Source: Carposina sasakii
Taxonomy: Eukaryota; Arthropoda; Insecta; Lepidoptera; Carposinidae
Reading direction: 5' to 3'
NCBI GenBank assembly: GCA_014607495.2
Contig: CP053154.1
Coordinates: 5,642,001-5,706,000 of the forward strand
DNA length: 64,000 bases
The position numbers and the translations under genes were made by a program. Each line of letters begins with the position of its first letter. Position 1 is the stretch's first letter. Below are positions 1-11,406 of the stretch, one piece after another. The notes beneath the pieces were generated by a model, which had not been told where the DNA came from, did not search any database, and saw only the letters and a list, made by a program, of their open reading frames with translations.

Positions 1-719
1 AAAATAGCAAAACAAAAACTAGATCCCCAAAAACAAAAGTCGGCAACGCGGAGAACAGGAAATAAAGTTAATTAAGAGCGGCGAAATCGACTGAGTTGCG
101 GTGGAAATTGGCCCCTTAAAAAAGAGACATTTGTAGCCGAGCTATTGCGCTTAATTTTTGTGACAAGTGAAACAAAAGAGTTGGCAGGGTGGTCGGAGAC
201 GCGGGGAGAAAGTCGGTAGGGGGAAGTAGGGGAGATAAGGTCTATTATCACCGCTCCGCTTCCGGGCGGCCGCGGCCACTGGCGAGTCAAAAGCGATACC
301 TTTTGTTTTGCCACATTGAAGGATGCCCACTCGCGTGACGTTATCGTGCCGCCTTGGTTTACGTTGACCTTTCCACTCATGATAGTAAATTTTATTTCTT
401 AGACATTTTATGGCGGTGGGCTTTCGCTTGATCTGAGTAATGATATATATGATTAGATCTTTTAAATGGTCTTTGCTGACTTATAGTAAGGAGTAGGTGT
501 AGGCGGCCATTTTGTAGGTTTCTTAGAATGTTAAGCAGTATAATTTGATTAATATTGAAGCCATAATAATAATACAAGTAAGTTGTAGTAGAGACACTAT
601 ACTACAATGTGCATACATAATTATGTATTGGTATAATATTACCCTAGTATACCCGATAGGTAATTCGATATTGCAATCGGTATTATTATAACTTGCTAAT
701 TAGTTGTCGTTTTGTTCAG
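1..719. other. Intron / upstream flank of Bx
   Basis: No LIM-type coding sequence is visible here on the plus strand. Because the Bx exon at 720 starts inside the second LIM domain with a consensus acceptor, this stretch is best read as intron. The only long reading frame (72-380, minus) has no recognisable domain and lacks any other sign of being coding. Confidence 0.6.
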
Positions 720-870
720 GTTCTGTGTGGGCGATCGGTTCTACCTCTGCGAGAACAAGATACTATGCGAGTATGACTACGAGGAGCGCCTAGTGTTCGC
801 GAACATGGCCTACAACCCGCCGCCACTTGCGCATTTAAAACGGCAGACTACGCACTTATCACCGGCACCA
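720..870 (+). CDS. Bx: Bx penultimate coding exon (LIM2 end)
   Basis: Acceptor AG is at 718-719 and the donor gtaagt begins at 871. After the single split base, 50 codons are open. Reading past 870 gives low-complexity sequence and then a stop at 949-951, supporting a splice at 870. Confidence 0.93.
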
Positions 871-1267
871 GTAAGTATTCTACTAGTTGTTTCTCTTTAT
901 GTAATCTTTAAGCTACATAAAAAACATATTTTTGTGTTTTTTCTCCAATAACTGTTATCCTAGACCATAATTTTTATTAAAGCTATATAGGTTCCTTAAA
1001 TATCGCCTAATAACAATTTATATGTGACAACTCGCACTCATAAGAGCGTATCGTGGCTGCAAATAAAAAGTTACCCATCTCTTTAGCATCGCAAATCATA
1101 GCAGCTAATATTATAATCACTTGTTGCAGAATGCCAATGCCATGGGCGGTCTGATGAACGGCTCCAGCCGATCTGGAGACCTGAACAACAACATGTCAGG
1201 GTCATCACCAGCCGCCTTCGTGCCGCCCCCGCACCTCAAGCCCCTCGGCCTGTCCGCGTCGAGCTGA
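720..1267 (+). CDS. Bx: Beadex / LIM-only protein (dLMO), last two coding exons
   Basis: C-terminal part of a LIM-only transcription cofactor. In flies this nuclear protein binds the LIM-domain cofactor Chip/Ldb and so limits the activity of LIM-homeodomain factors such as Apterous. Exons are 720-870 and 1130-1267. The first encodes the end of the second LIM domain (FCVGDRFYLCENKILCEYDY, with the last zinc ligands in CEYD) and then the EERLVFANMA segment that I recognise from insect Bx rather than LMO4. The second gives a 45-residue Gly/Asn/Ser/Pro-rich tail ending in GLSASS. Donor (cca/gtaagt) and acceptor (ttgcag/aat) are consensus and keep the frame, with a phase-0 intron. Base 720 is the third base of a split codon. 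The first LIM domain and the start codon lie upstream, outside the window. The tail differs from what I recall of the fly tail, as expected between orders. Confidence 0.93.
1130..1267 (+). CDS. Bx: Bx terminal coding exon
   Basis: Forty-six codons including TGA at 1265-1267. The preceding acceptor is a pyrimidine-rich tract ending in ttgttgcag. Codon use (GCC, CTG, TCC, CCG) is clearly more GC-rich than the flanking DNA, as expected for a real exon. The encoded tail is Pro/Ser/Asn-rich without a further domain. Confidence 0.9.
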   Translation, partial: NANAMGGLMNGSSRSGDLNNNMSGSSPAAFVPPPHLKPLGLSASS

Positions 1268-2430
1268 GACTATCGTGTGTGAGGTTCAGCACATCCTTAC
1301 GCCCGATATCAGAACTAAGACTTGCGTGGTTCAAACAAAAGTGAGTTCACGCAGGTCAGACAAAAGTGAACTCGTGCGAATCTAAGAAAGTGAATTCGCA
1401 TGATCCAGACAAAAGTGAACTCGCGTGATCCAGACAAAAGTGAACTCGCGTTTCAAGTGTTAATACTTGTTAGTCGCCGTATATTTGTGACGTTGGACTG
1501 AACTTAATATTTATAACTGTCAAATTATGAAGTGAATATACTAAAGCGTATGCCAAATGTAATTAAAATAATGATCAAAAATTATAATCCTTCGTGTCAG
1601 TACCTAACTAAATTAAAACTTAACTGTTATTTCAAACTTAATATAAATGTACTTCTTTCATTCTATTAGAACGGTGTTCAATGTTATATTTTGTTGAACA
1701 ACTTTTTCGTAAAAGTTATTCATAAATTGCTATGTTATATTTAATAGATCTGAGTATAAGAGGGACTGAGAATGGATATTAACTTAATTTCAAAACTATA
1801 CTATCTCTTAATGATGATCTCAAAAAGCAATTTTGCTTATTTAGTTTAGACTATTGACAATTATATTTAAAAAATCCTTAAATCAATGTCAAAGCGTAAA
1901 CCTGGTGCAGTACCTTAATAGTGCAGTGTAAAAGCATTTCAATATAAATGGATAAATATTATAAAATGCAAGATACCTACTGTTCTGATTTCCATATCAA
2001 GAGACGCGATATGTGATATTTTTGACTATACGATATGAGCCCATCTATAGCACATCTCGATTTCATTTTGAAAAGTGACTATAACTTGAACAGATGTAGC
2101 TTTTAAAATTATATTACCTAATAATAGGTTATGCGTATTTACACGCTACTTATTATACTCGAGTATGGACAATTGGACATACCTTTAAGTATGTAAATAT
2201 TGTAATTTATCTCTCTACGTATGATGAGATGACTGTATAAAATTCTGTAGAAAAATATATTATAGGTATTGTATCAAAGTAAGAATTGTAGATTTTATTG
2301 GTATTTACCGACTTTTTTCAACTTTTGGCTAGGCCGGAACTTTTATTTACTTATTTGAACTAGAATTTTTCACTTTGTTATTTCGTTTTGTACCTATAAT
2401 GTATAATAAAATGTTAAGTTTATTATGAAC
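1268..2430 (+). other. Presumed Bx 3' untranslated region
   Basis: AT-rich sequence directly after the Bx stop without coding potential. An AATAAA at 2405-2410 followed by a T/TG-rich stretch is a plausible poly(A) site, so the end is set about 20 bases later. Other AT-rich hexamer variants exist, so the true end is uncertain. Confidence 0.45.
1335..1458 (+). repeat. 25-bp tandem repeat in the Bx 3'UTR
   Basis: Five units begin at about 1335, 1360, 1385, 1409 and 1434. The shared core is ACAAAAGTGAACTCGCG with small variations; the third unit has lost a base or two and the fourth and fifth are nearly identical. The array starts about 70 bases after the Bx stop codon. It could be a simple minisatellite or a multi-copy binding site for an RNA-binding protein or miRNA. 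Confidence 0.85.
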
Positions 2431-2685
2431 ATTGTTCAGAATGTTTGTATTATTTATGTAAATAGATAAGTTTAAGTAGTAACATAATTTATAATTATTG
2501 TAAACTTTGTCATGAAGACGATTGAATGGCGTAGATAAATGTGTACAAATTCAATTGTATCATATTAAGGGATTGGCTAATAGTAAGCGTATTCCATATA
2601 AGTGTATCTAAAATGTAGAGGCATTTCCACACAAATATTGCCTTCATGTTGTTGCAGATAATAATATCTAGGTGTCAGGCTTGGG

Positions 2686-3075
2686 GCCAATTTTTCCAAC
2701 GGTCAGGGGGGCAATTTAAGAAATTCTTGAAAATGTTAGAGACGAAACGCAACCACTAACAAACCGTTAATGAAACGTGGTGCGAAGCAATAATTATATA
2801 CTTGAGTAATAAGGCACATTCTATCTCGTGCTGAAATATGTCTAATTACGTCGCCGTAAAGTATTTATTGCTTTGTTCTGAGCGTCTTCAACCAACGGTT
2901 CCGTTTCGGCTTCGTTCCAACTCGAGACTTTTCGAAAATTGCCCCCCATAACACCTATCTTAAGGGCAAAGTTGATACTGTCTTTCTAAAACCTTCGTCA
3001 AAATAGAGACAGAATCAACTTTGCTATCTCACTGTTAGAAAAATTGCCCTTTAAGGAAACGTCGGCCCTGATTGG
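2686..3075. mobile_element. Fold-back MITE (AAAGTTGAT..CTGTCTCT family)
   Basis: The inner part (about 2925-3055) is an inverted repeat: GGGCAAAGTTGATACTGTCT on the left is answered by AGACAGAATCAACTTTGC on the right, with AAAATTGCCC at the outer ends. The flanks at 2686 and 3075 also pair roughly (gggccaattt against aaattgccc). Related copies occur at 36305-36445 and as the outermost layer at 41690-44312. Confidence 0.6.
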
Positions 3076-3079
3076 ATGG

Positions 3080-5367
3080 ATGGGATTCGCTTTAACCAGA
3101 CCTTCTGCGAAATATTAGTTCAAATTAGTTTCCCTAGCTAGTGGTACATAAATCGAATATTTGTATCTGCAGTTTATTATCAGCATTTAATTAGATACAA
3201 TTTCATGCATTCCTATTTAATAAGAATATCGATGTGGAAAATATAACATTCGTATAAATATGAATGTGAGGTTCTCTTTAACCAATGATATGACCAAAGA
3301 TGTAGCCCATTAAAGTATTGTTCAAATTTATTAACTCTTTTATTTGTACTGGTTAATTTCATCACTTATCGTCCAGCCCATGGTTTACAGTAACTGGTGT
3401 TAGAATACTGGCCAATGAAGGCTGGTTCGGCTGTTTCAGCTTCTTACACCTAGGACAGTGTCTACGATTCTACGAATAGCAGAGAAGTCAAAAAAGTTCT
3501 AGAAACATTTCCACCAATACTAAACGTAGGCTTCCTATTGTAGCAAGTTTCAAAAACTCATTCGCGATCCTGCAGCGATTCCACCCCACTGACGGTAACA
3601 GCCATGTACCTCGTATATGTATGTATGTAAGTAAAAAAACGTCTCTTAGGTTACCTACTTATTACATTATTTTGGTTGATATATAGGTAATATATCAAAA
3701 TGATTTCTCTCTATCTATACGTAGACTACGCAAGCAAAAGCTAAATGAAGGTAACTCGATAACATCGCCGGTCATGTCAGAGGTGAACGGAAATTTGAAA
3801 ACGGTCTTCCATTCACCAAGATCCTAAAGAATGAAGAGCAAAGCGGTGTCATATATCGGGCATAAACATGTCGTCTCCCACTATTGTAGCTCCAATGATA
3901 GTGCAGGTAAAATGTTAGTAGGTACCGTCAACAAATAAGTCTTGTACTAAAATTTTGTAACAAAAAAGTATTATCTACAGTTTATTAAGTATCTAAGTAA
4001 GGAAGACTATGCTAAGACTTGATGTGATATAGAAAGCTTAATAATTAATGGTTGAAAGTTGATTTTTTTGCTGACCATCCATACAATAGCGGACGTGTAA
4101 AGAGGAGAAAAATCACCCCAATTTCCCGCACACCCGCCCTTATTGCCGGCCGAGCGCAACCTGATAGAATTGTTATCGATGCCATCTTTAATTTCGTAGT
4201 ACAAACATAACCACCGCTAACACGCAAAATGTTCTAATTGAGTTGGGAGAATGCTCGATAAAATAAATCGATAGATTATGACGAAAATACAGTAAATCAG
4301 TGCACAAGATTATGTAGAAAACCTGTTACCAATTGTTACCAATATTGATACAGTTCATGGGCTTGACAAGCAGATGAAAGCTTGTGCGACAAAATAATGA
4401 AGACATCAACTCACTTAGTGAAATTACGTTACAATCAGAATGGTCAAATACCATAAGGGGTCAGCACCGTATGAACTCGAGCTACGAGTACGAGTGAGTA
4501 TCCATTCTATGAACCTCCTTACTGCACCTAATCGGAATCGTAACATAATCGCCGCTTGCCTCGGTACGTCATTATAAATGAAGGCAATATGGTTACGATA
4601 TGTGTGCTAGTCATCAATATTTCATAATACAGATCGTGTTTGGCCCATAGACCTTACATTGCGCCTTTGGCTTAGTTCAGTCTGTAAATAGTAAAGTCTG
4701 GTACATGCACGCCTATGAAGAATTTGTAAAACAAAGAATATACTTACACTTGTAAATACTGCCAATGACAGACTTGTGATAGGGTACTCTTCTGGTCTCA
4801 GGCTTCACCGACAAACAACTGCTGTAGTCTACGGATAGAATGGTACCTCGGACAGGCACACACGCTCTACTGAAACAGTTACAATAAGCGATTGACAAAT
4901 GGCCCGACATCCGCCCGGCTCACAAATCAAAATTGTCGGCGAAAAAAAGTAAAAATAAAAAAAGAAAACAACATAGGAAGTCTGCGCACACCACTGATGG
5001 CTTCTTGCAATAATTTCCGTTTTCAATGATCGCCAGTTTTCTTTTTCTTATCAGCGCACGAACTAGGATGGTGGGAATAAATTGAAATACAAAATTGATT
5101 GTTGACTTTTCCCGGCCTCTTTATTGCTGTCACAAATAGGATTCAAATTGGAAATTTACTAAAGACGAAGTGGATGGATTGCTTTATGTATTGGTATGAT
5201 GGAACCGCGCTTAGTTTGCAGAAGTAGAATTCCTTAGGCATGATTCAATTCCATACAAAGCATCAAAACTTTAAAGCTATCTTGTTTACATTTCGAATTC
5301 TTGAAATATATTTTTCAACAAAACTGTGGTTTTTATTGCATTTTTACATAATCATATATATATTTCA
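3080..5367. other. Intergenic, nothing recognised
   Basis: AT-rich sequence with only short reading frames. No splice-flanked coding block, clear repeat termini or RNA gene was seen. Short GC-richer patches (for example 4090-4170) have no recognised content. Confidence 0.5.
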
Positions 5368-5615
5368 CTAGTGGATGCCCGCGACTCCGTCCGCGTGGAC
5401 TACAAAAAAAACAAAATATCGAAATTATCCAAATATCGAAACAAAATATCGGGATAAAAACATTTTCCCGGGATAAAAAGTAGCTTATATGTTAAGTGGG
5501 ACCTGTCACTATATACTCCTGAAAACTGCATCGAAATCGTTCAGCCGTTTCTGAGATTAGCGTGCACAAACGCACAGACAAACAGACAAAAATTCCAAAA
5601 ATCATTGTTTTGGGT
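5368..5615 (-). mobile_element. CTAGT-ended interspersed element (Lep1/Helitron-like)
   Basis: Begins CTAGTGGATGCCCGCGACTC and continues with CGTCCGCGTGGAC, the reverse complement of the 'gtccacg..gaagtcgcgggca..ctagt' end seen at 45045, 59555 and 63235. It contains the CCCGGGATAAAA segment and GTTCAGCCGTTTCTGAGATT shared with 33600-33814. The CTAGT end recalls the Lep1 Helitron-like family of Lepidoptera; that name is from memory. Confidence 0.65.
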
Positions 5616-6281
5616 ACTATTGCGTTGATAAAGGTATTCTATAATATTTTAAACATCAGTAATGGCAAAAAGCTAGAGTTGCAACCAAAATGGTTTAGTA
5701 CAGTTGCTTTTCACCAATTTGCAAACTTAGCGTGGTCTCACTATAAAAGTAAGTATTTTTCGTTGTAAGCTGTCAATTGTTTCCGTTTGGTGAATCGTGA
5801 TGAATAGAAATAGTTACTATTATATTTGATCATAGGGTCCATCTAACGTTTAATTTGTACAGCTATGCATGATAAGGTATTATGTGAAGTTTTTGCAAAA
5901 AATGCAAGTTTTTTAAAATTATAATTTAGGTATAAGTAATTTAATTTTTATTTTCTCACTCTCATTCTCGACTGTATTTGGTGGAGTGAGATATGAGATC
6001 TTATAAAAATAATTCGAAAAGAATAAATCGTTCAAATAGTAGCTAGCATTTTATCTGATGGTGAATGCAAGGAAACTTTTAAAGAAAATAGAATTTAACC
6101 TTGTAGTATCTGATAGTCGCGATCTGTTTCACGATTTATAGCTTCCCAGGTTTAAGTCGGAAGATAAATTTTGGATTAATTGGATTAGATTTAAAAAAAG
6201 AAGGTTGGTTAGCGTAATCTATATTTTCTAGCAGCAGGAGCAGGAAAAAATCTAGTTCAACAAAAAGAGTGGTATTTAAAA

Positions 6282-6722
6282 TACAGGCTGTGTGTGACAG
6301 CCAGACAAATACTGAAATACTGAACAAGTACCATTGTTTTGAGTTATATGACAGTGTTATTACTCACAGGAAATGCATTTTTAATTTCATCGGGCGATCT
6401 TGTCCTACTAGTTAAATGGACTTATTAGTTATTGTGAGATATATTTCTATTTTTTGGAGCATTTATGACTCTTTATTGGGGTTGATCAGTCAATAAAACT
6501 TTTTTGACCCATTTTTTTTTCATCCATAGGTTAAAATTTTGTTTTTTAAGTCACTATCGAAGGCCTACTTAAACGAACTACACAATTATTTTCTTGAAAA
6601 ACCGAAATAAATGTCGGAAAATTTAGGAATTTTCCTGCGAAAATTTTCATTGGTTTTCACACCAGGATCATAGTCTGAAGCCGGCATATTAATATTTGCC
6701 TGGCTGTCACTTCCACCCTGTA
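6282..6722. mobile_element. TA-flanked MITE, GTGACAGCC family, full-length copy
   Basis: Terminal inverted repeats: left TACAGGCTGTGTGTGACAGC, right (reverse complement) TACAGGGTGGAAGTGACAGC, both followed by CAGRCAAATA. Flanking TA suggests a TA target duplication, as in Tc1/mariner-type elements. A second copy lies at 8898-9300. No transposase ORF. Confidence 0.75.
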
Positions 6723-6736
6723 TATATTTAGATAAA

Positions 6737-7530
6737 AAAAACCGGCCAAGTGCGAGTCAGACTCGCACACTGAGGGTTACGTACAAACCTGTAGGTTGTG
6801 TATGTAAAAGTTCACCCATCAGGACAATCCAGTCATAGAAATATTATGTGATGTAACTAAAAATTTAAGGTTTTCGAATTTTTCTTTTATGTGTGCTATA
6901 AAACATTGTTTCATGCCAAATTTCAAGATTCTAGGTCAACTGGAAGTACCCTTAAGGTTTTGATTCCCTTGTGAGTATTTGCGAGTTTGAAAATATGCGA
7001 CTAAAATTGCTGTTTCTTTTGATTGCGTTGACATAGAAGTTGGATTTTGCCACAGCTTAAAGGTATTCCTATAGACCTGAGTATTCGATATGAATTTCAA
7101 TTTAATACCTCTTCGCGTTCATGAAGAAAGGGGTAGTAAGTTTAATTAATTTTAAAATATTTTTACTGTATGATGTAACTAAAAATTTGCGGTTTTCGAA
7201 TTTTTTCCTTTATCCGTGCTATACCCAAGAAGTTGCTTCGTATCAATTTTCAAGATTCTGAGTTGGAAGGTTTTGATTCCCTAGCGAATGTCGAAAAGTG
7301 GAAATTTGCATCATAAACGGCTGTATCTTTTGATTGCGTTAGCTTAGAAGTTTGATTTTTTCACAGCTCCAAGGGACAGTAGACCTGAGTATTTGATATA
7401 AATTTTAGCTTGATACCTCCACCGTTCCTCAGAAAAACGGTCTTGACAGACAGACAGACGGACGGACGGATAACAAAGTGATCCTATAAGGGTTCCGTTT
7501 TTACCTTTTGAGGTACGGAAACCTATAAAC
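6737..7530. repeat. Lepidopteran 'GGCCAAGTGCGAGTC' interspersed repeat
   Basis: Starts ACCGGCCAAGTGCGAGTCAG and ends near GGGTTCCGTTTTTACC with GAGGTACGGAAACC, a pair of end sequences I know from many moth genomes. The interior has an internal near-duplication (about 6845-7120 against 7170-7400, both containing 'ttttgattgcgtt' and 'gacctgagtatt.gatat'). Non-coding. Confidence 0.7.
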
Positions 7531-8897
7531 AAAAGATGTCTAGGAAAACTAAAATTGAACATGATAATGACGTTGTTAACTAAGATATTAACTGTTAAAT
7601 AACTTCAGAAAACTGTGAACGACTTCTAAAATGGATCAGCTATTATTTATACAGTCAACGTCGTATTACACAGTTTAATGTCTGCCCTGGATGAGTAAAC
7701 GGCAGTTGTCAGTTCTTTAGCCCTCCGGCGAGGGATCTATTCAGAAAAATAGCTCCTCAGTAACGACCATGATTACTAGACCTCTAAAAAGAACTCTGTT
7801 AAAACAGAATGCCCGCGGAAATCAACAAACGTCCAAACCTCAGGGCTCTACTTTCACTGGCCGTTAGCACCCCAAAGCGCCTATTTTTATTTGACTTTTA
7901 ATTATTAAAACTTTTATGAACTGCTTATTTTCTTTCATGAGATTGTTAAATTAATTAGTTTTGTTTGTTAACTCATTTTGCTTACTTTTAGTAGAGCTGT
8001 TAGCATTAGTAGGTGTATTTTTCCTGAAAAAAGTTGTAGAGTTCACGTTAATGTTTATTGCAGTGATATTCACAAAGGCGTTTGATACTCTTCAAGCTAA
8101 TCGTAGTTGCAAGAAATATATATAAGTTGGAAACAAGGTAAAGTATAAGGTTAATTACTTGACAGTTAAATGTTCAGTGGTTTTACCAAATTTTCTATTT
8201 TTTAACACGTGTTTCTCTCCTAAATAATAGAAATCTATGTTTTGAATAAATAAATAAATGTAGTACCTATGTATGAAGACTTGTGGATAGGTAGAGTTGT
8301 ACCTATTCATATTAAAACAGACCGATGTCTTCCTAAGAAAACTGTTTCCAAACTTATCGTTATCACGTCCGTTCGATACCATAAAACATTTTGAACTGAA
8401 AGAGATATTCTAAAATACCCGTTCGCCTTCGCGAGTTTTCTCTAAATTTAAATTTAAAATATGCATAACAGTTTTCAAATGCGATCCCCTTTTGGAATTT
8501 AAACACATTGGATCGTATTAAGATACATTTCGATTCAATGCACTTCGGAAGTTGGAGAATATTCACTTTAAGATGGTAAATAATCTACCTTCGGTCGATA
8601 GAAACGTTAAAGTTTTATTATTCCGGTGTAATGGTGTGGATGTATTTAAGATTGTCTTTATTATTCAAGTTGGAGAAATATATTGCATAGCCCAATTTAA
8701 ATTTTGTAATATAGATAGCATAATGGAAATAAAGGATTTAGAGACTAGTTTATTCCATTTCTTAGGTATATCATGTACTTAACAAAAAATATTGTATATA
8801 AGTTAAAAATGTTCATGTTATGAATATGTAGGAATTAGTAAATTAGGTTCATTTTAAGACTTTTTCATGTCTCCCTCATTTTTAACATACATACCTA

Positions 8898-9300
8898 TAC
8901 AGGGTGTGGGTGACAGCCAAGCAAATACTGAAATGCCGAACATGTACCATTGTGTTGAGTTATACGACGGTGTTAAAACTCGCAGGAAATTTATTTTTGA
9001 TTTGATTATTAGTAATCTTTGCTCTCCGCGCCAACTTTTTGGATCACTTGGGGTTAAACAGTTATTTGAACTTTTTTGAGGGAAACTTTTTTTTGAAAAT
9101 CATCTTTTGGTCAAAATTTTATTTTTAAGTCATTATCTAAGGCCTAATTAAACAAACTAAGTTATTTTTATGTTCTAAAAATATGAAAAAATATCGGAAA
9201 TGTTTTGAATTTTCCTGCGAAAATTTTCAGTGTTCCGAAGGTTTTCCGTCTCAGAATCATGGTCTGAAGTCGTGGTATCAATATTTGCCTGGTTGTCAAA
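8898..9300. mobile_element. TA-flanked MITE, GTGACAGCC family, 3'-truncated copy
   Basis: Left end TACAGGGTGTGGGTGACAGC matches the element at 6282, as do the internal blocks 'ttttcctgcgaaaattttca' and 'atggtctgaagtcg'. The right end stops at GCCTGGTTGTCA without the final CACCCTGTA, so this copy has lost its terminus. Confidence 0.72.
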
Positions 9301-9329
9301 AATACTTAAATATTTAAGTACATAAAAAT

Positions 9330-9440
9330 ATGGCTATGTTTCCGAAATGGAGTAGATTAAACTGGAAGGATCATAAAAGGGAGATCTCATAACCACGAAT
9401 TTCAAACAAGTAGAAGAGCAACGACGATTTGGTGGGCATA
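9330..9440 (-). repeat. Fragment of dispersed repeat 'R' (minus)
   Basis: Contains TTTCCGAAATGGAGTAGATT followed by a CTGGAAGGATCATAA segment. This is the reverse complement of the block AGTTCTGNCTNCCCCATTTCGG found at 37450, 62110 and 62770. See the fuller copies at 16355 and 62590. Confidence 0.55.
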
Positions 9441-9498
9441 CACTTAAATTAAATCAAATGACTCTAAATTGCATAACTTTATTAAAATGCCCATAATA

Positions 9499-9760
9499 TA
9501 CAGAGTGTAACAGAAAGGGTAAGTTAAGCGAAAAGCTATGCAAATAACCCACTATAGAGAACCTATTTCCAAAATTTGAGACTCGAAATCACATGTTTAT
9601 TTTTCAAGATTGTATGAACTTTCCTGAGTTGTTTAGGAATTCTCCATACTATTTGGAAAAATAAACATGTGATTTCGAGTCAGAAATTTTGTGGGTAGGT
9701 TCCTTTTAGTGGGCTATTTACGTAGCTTCTCCCTTAACATACCCTTTATTACACCCTGTA
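9499..9760. mobile_element. Fold-back MITE, TACAGRGTGTAACAG family, copy 1
   Basis: Almost the whole 262 bp is one inverted repeat. The left arm (TACAGAGTGTAACAGAAAGG, AAAGCTATGCAAATA, CGAAATCACATGTTTATTTT) is answered by the right arm (AAATAAACATGTGATTTCG, ending ACACCCTGTA). TA on both sides fits a TA target site. Copies at 26182 and 61296. Confidence 0.85.
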
Positions 9761-11406
9761 TAAACAGGAAGTTTGGAAGCCTTACAAAAGTCTTGTCGGT
9801 AAATACTTAACCAAATTTCGAGACCGTCGTCGGCGTCGTGTTAACCGACACGTGCTACTTCACGGCTTTTCACAATCTTCTCAAACTTTCGGGACCTTGT
9901 TTAAATTTTGTAGGTTTGGTAACAAACTGGGTTATAAATTACTATCTTGGTTTTCATAGTAAATAGGTAGTTGAAATAAAATAAAAATTACTTATTTCAG
10001 ATCGAGATTAATTTGATTATATTATGTTGTTTTTATAAAATAAAATTAACTTCATTAACTTATACCAGTACTACTATGTGTAATAGTTATTGAAATAGCA
10101 CTGTAGGTACATATATATAATTTCTTGGTTTCTATTCATTTCAGCATTTACCTGGCAGCGTTGTGCAACCTGGCACAGTTATAGTATTAAAGACACCACT
10201 ACTAAAAGCGGATCTGGTCAACCAACTATAGTTATTCTCCTCTGTCAACCGACCTTCCATATGCACGCTAGTCCTACGTAGTTTTTAAGTTAGTTATAGA
10301 AATTTCCACCCTTCCTGTATTAGGTATTTCACAAGTTGTGAAACTTTACGTCAATAATTCTTAAACTAAATCCGTAAGGTCTATAAAACAAGGCTTAAAG
10401 TCGGTAACAAATTACTGGTAGCTTGTATACTTGCAAGTTAACTGTACTTACTGGAGAGAAATGCAAATTCAAAGGGTCCCAGGTTTGTGGCTCGTCCGCA
10501 CCGCCCGATATGGTAATTGAGGTTCACCACGACCAATTTGTAAGGGATATTTTTATATTGTTTAGTAAGTATATCCCATCTACGTGTGCTTCTGTTTTGA
10601 TTGATTATATAATATTTCTCTATGATTATTCTCCTATTGATTTTGCACTGGACCAAACACTGGACGTTAAGGTTAAATCATTTCTAAACAACTATATTAC
10701 TCAATTCAAATTGTCCAACCTAGACCTTTGAAAATGAAGGAATGACGTAACAAGTGCTAAAATGTCCAAATTATATACCTATAGATATACCTACTTCTTG
10801 CCCAAAATATCATATATCAGAACAGCTGAAAATCTGGCATTAGGCGAAAGATCCTTTTTTATATTGGGCTAACTAAAAACAACGACTTTTACCCGTGGTC
10901 CAATATTCGAGTAACCACGCCATTACCTATTGGCCAAATTAGTTCAAACAAAGAATATTTGGCGTCTTCCTTAGAAGACAATGTATATTTTTATTATTCT
11001 CAACTTAATTTAGAACATTATGTGAAAACAAAATATCCTTCAATACGTCTAGAAACTTGTTAATGCTATTAGCTCAAACTTGGAGGCGTTAAGCCTGCAT
11101 CGAAGGTACTTAATTCTACTCATTCTGGAAACTTCGACAGGATTTAATGCCGGAGCATCTTATAATGTGGAACTTTTTTAAGTAAAGGAATTTAAGAAAT
11201 GTGAAATTGTGATAGAATTTAGAATCATTCCACTCTTTCCGGATTGTTGGATTAAGGTTAAACTTTTAGAACAAAGGTAATCCTATAGCCATAATAAAAA
11301 GATAAAATAAAGTATAAACTATATTATTTAAACTATGAAGAACAAAATTTATAACCAAACAATACGTCAAATAACATAAGTAACAAACCACATAGTCAAA
11401 GGAAAA
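9761..11406. other. Intergenic, no supported gene
   Basis: Lies between the MITE and the protease homologue's stop codon. The 102-codon frame at 10423-10731 has no domain, splice context or codon bias that I can defend. Sequence just below 11407 should hold the 3'UTR of the minus-strand gene; no canonical minus-strand AATAAA was seen within 110 bases. Confidence 0.5.

Noticed and set aside
72..380. 102-codon minus-strand frame at the left edge
   Set aside because: Lies in the Bx intron, no domain, no splice signals that would link it to a gene.
8552..8782. 76-codon plus-strand frame
   Set aside because: AT-rich, no domain, no promoter or poly(A) signal linked to it.
10423..10731. 102-codon plus-strand frame (and 72-codon minus shadow)
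   Set aside because: No domain, no splice context and mixed composition; AT-rich second half looks random.
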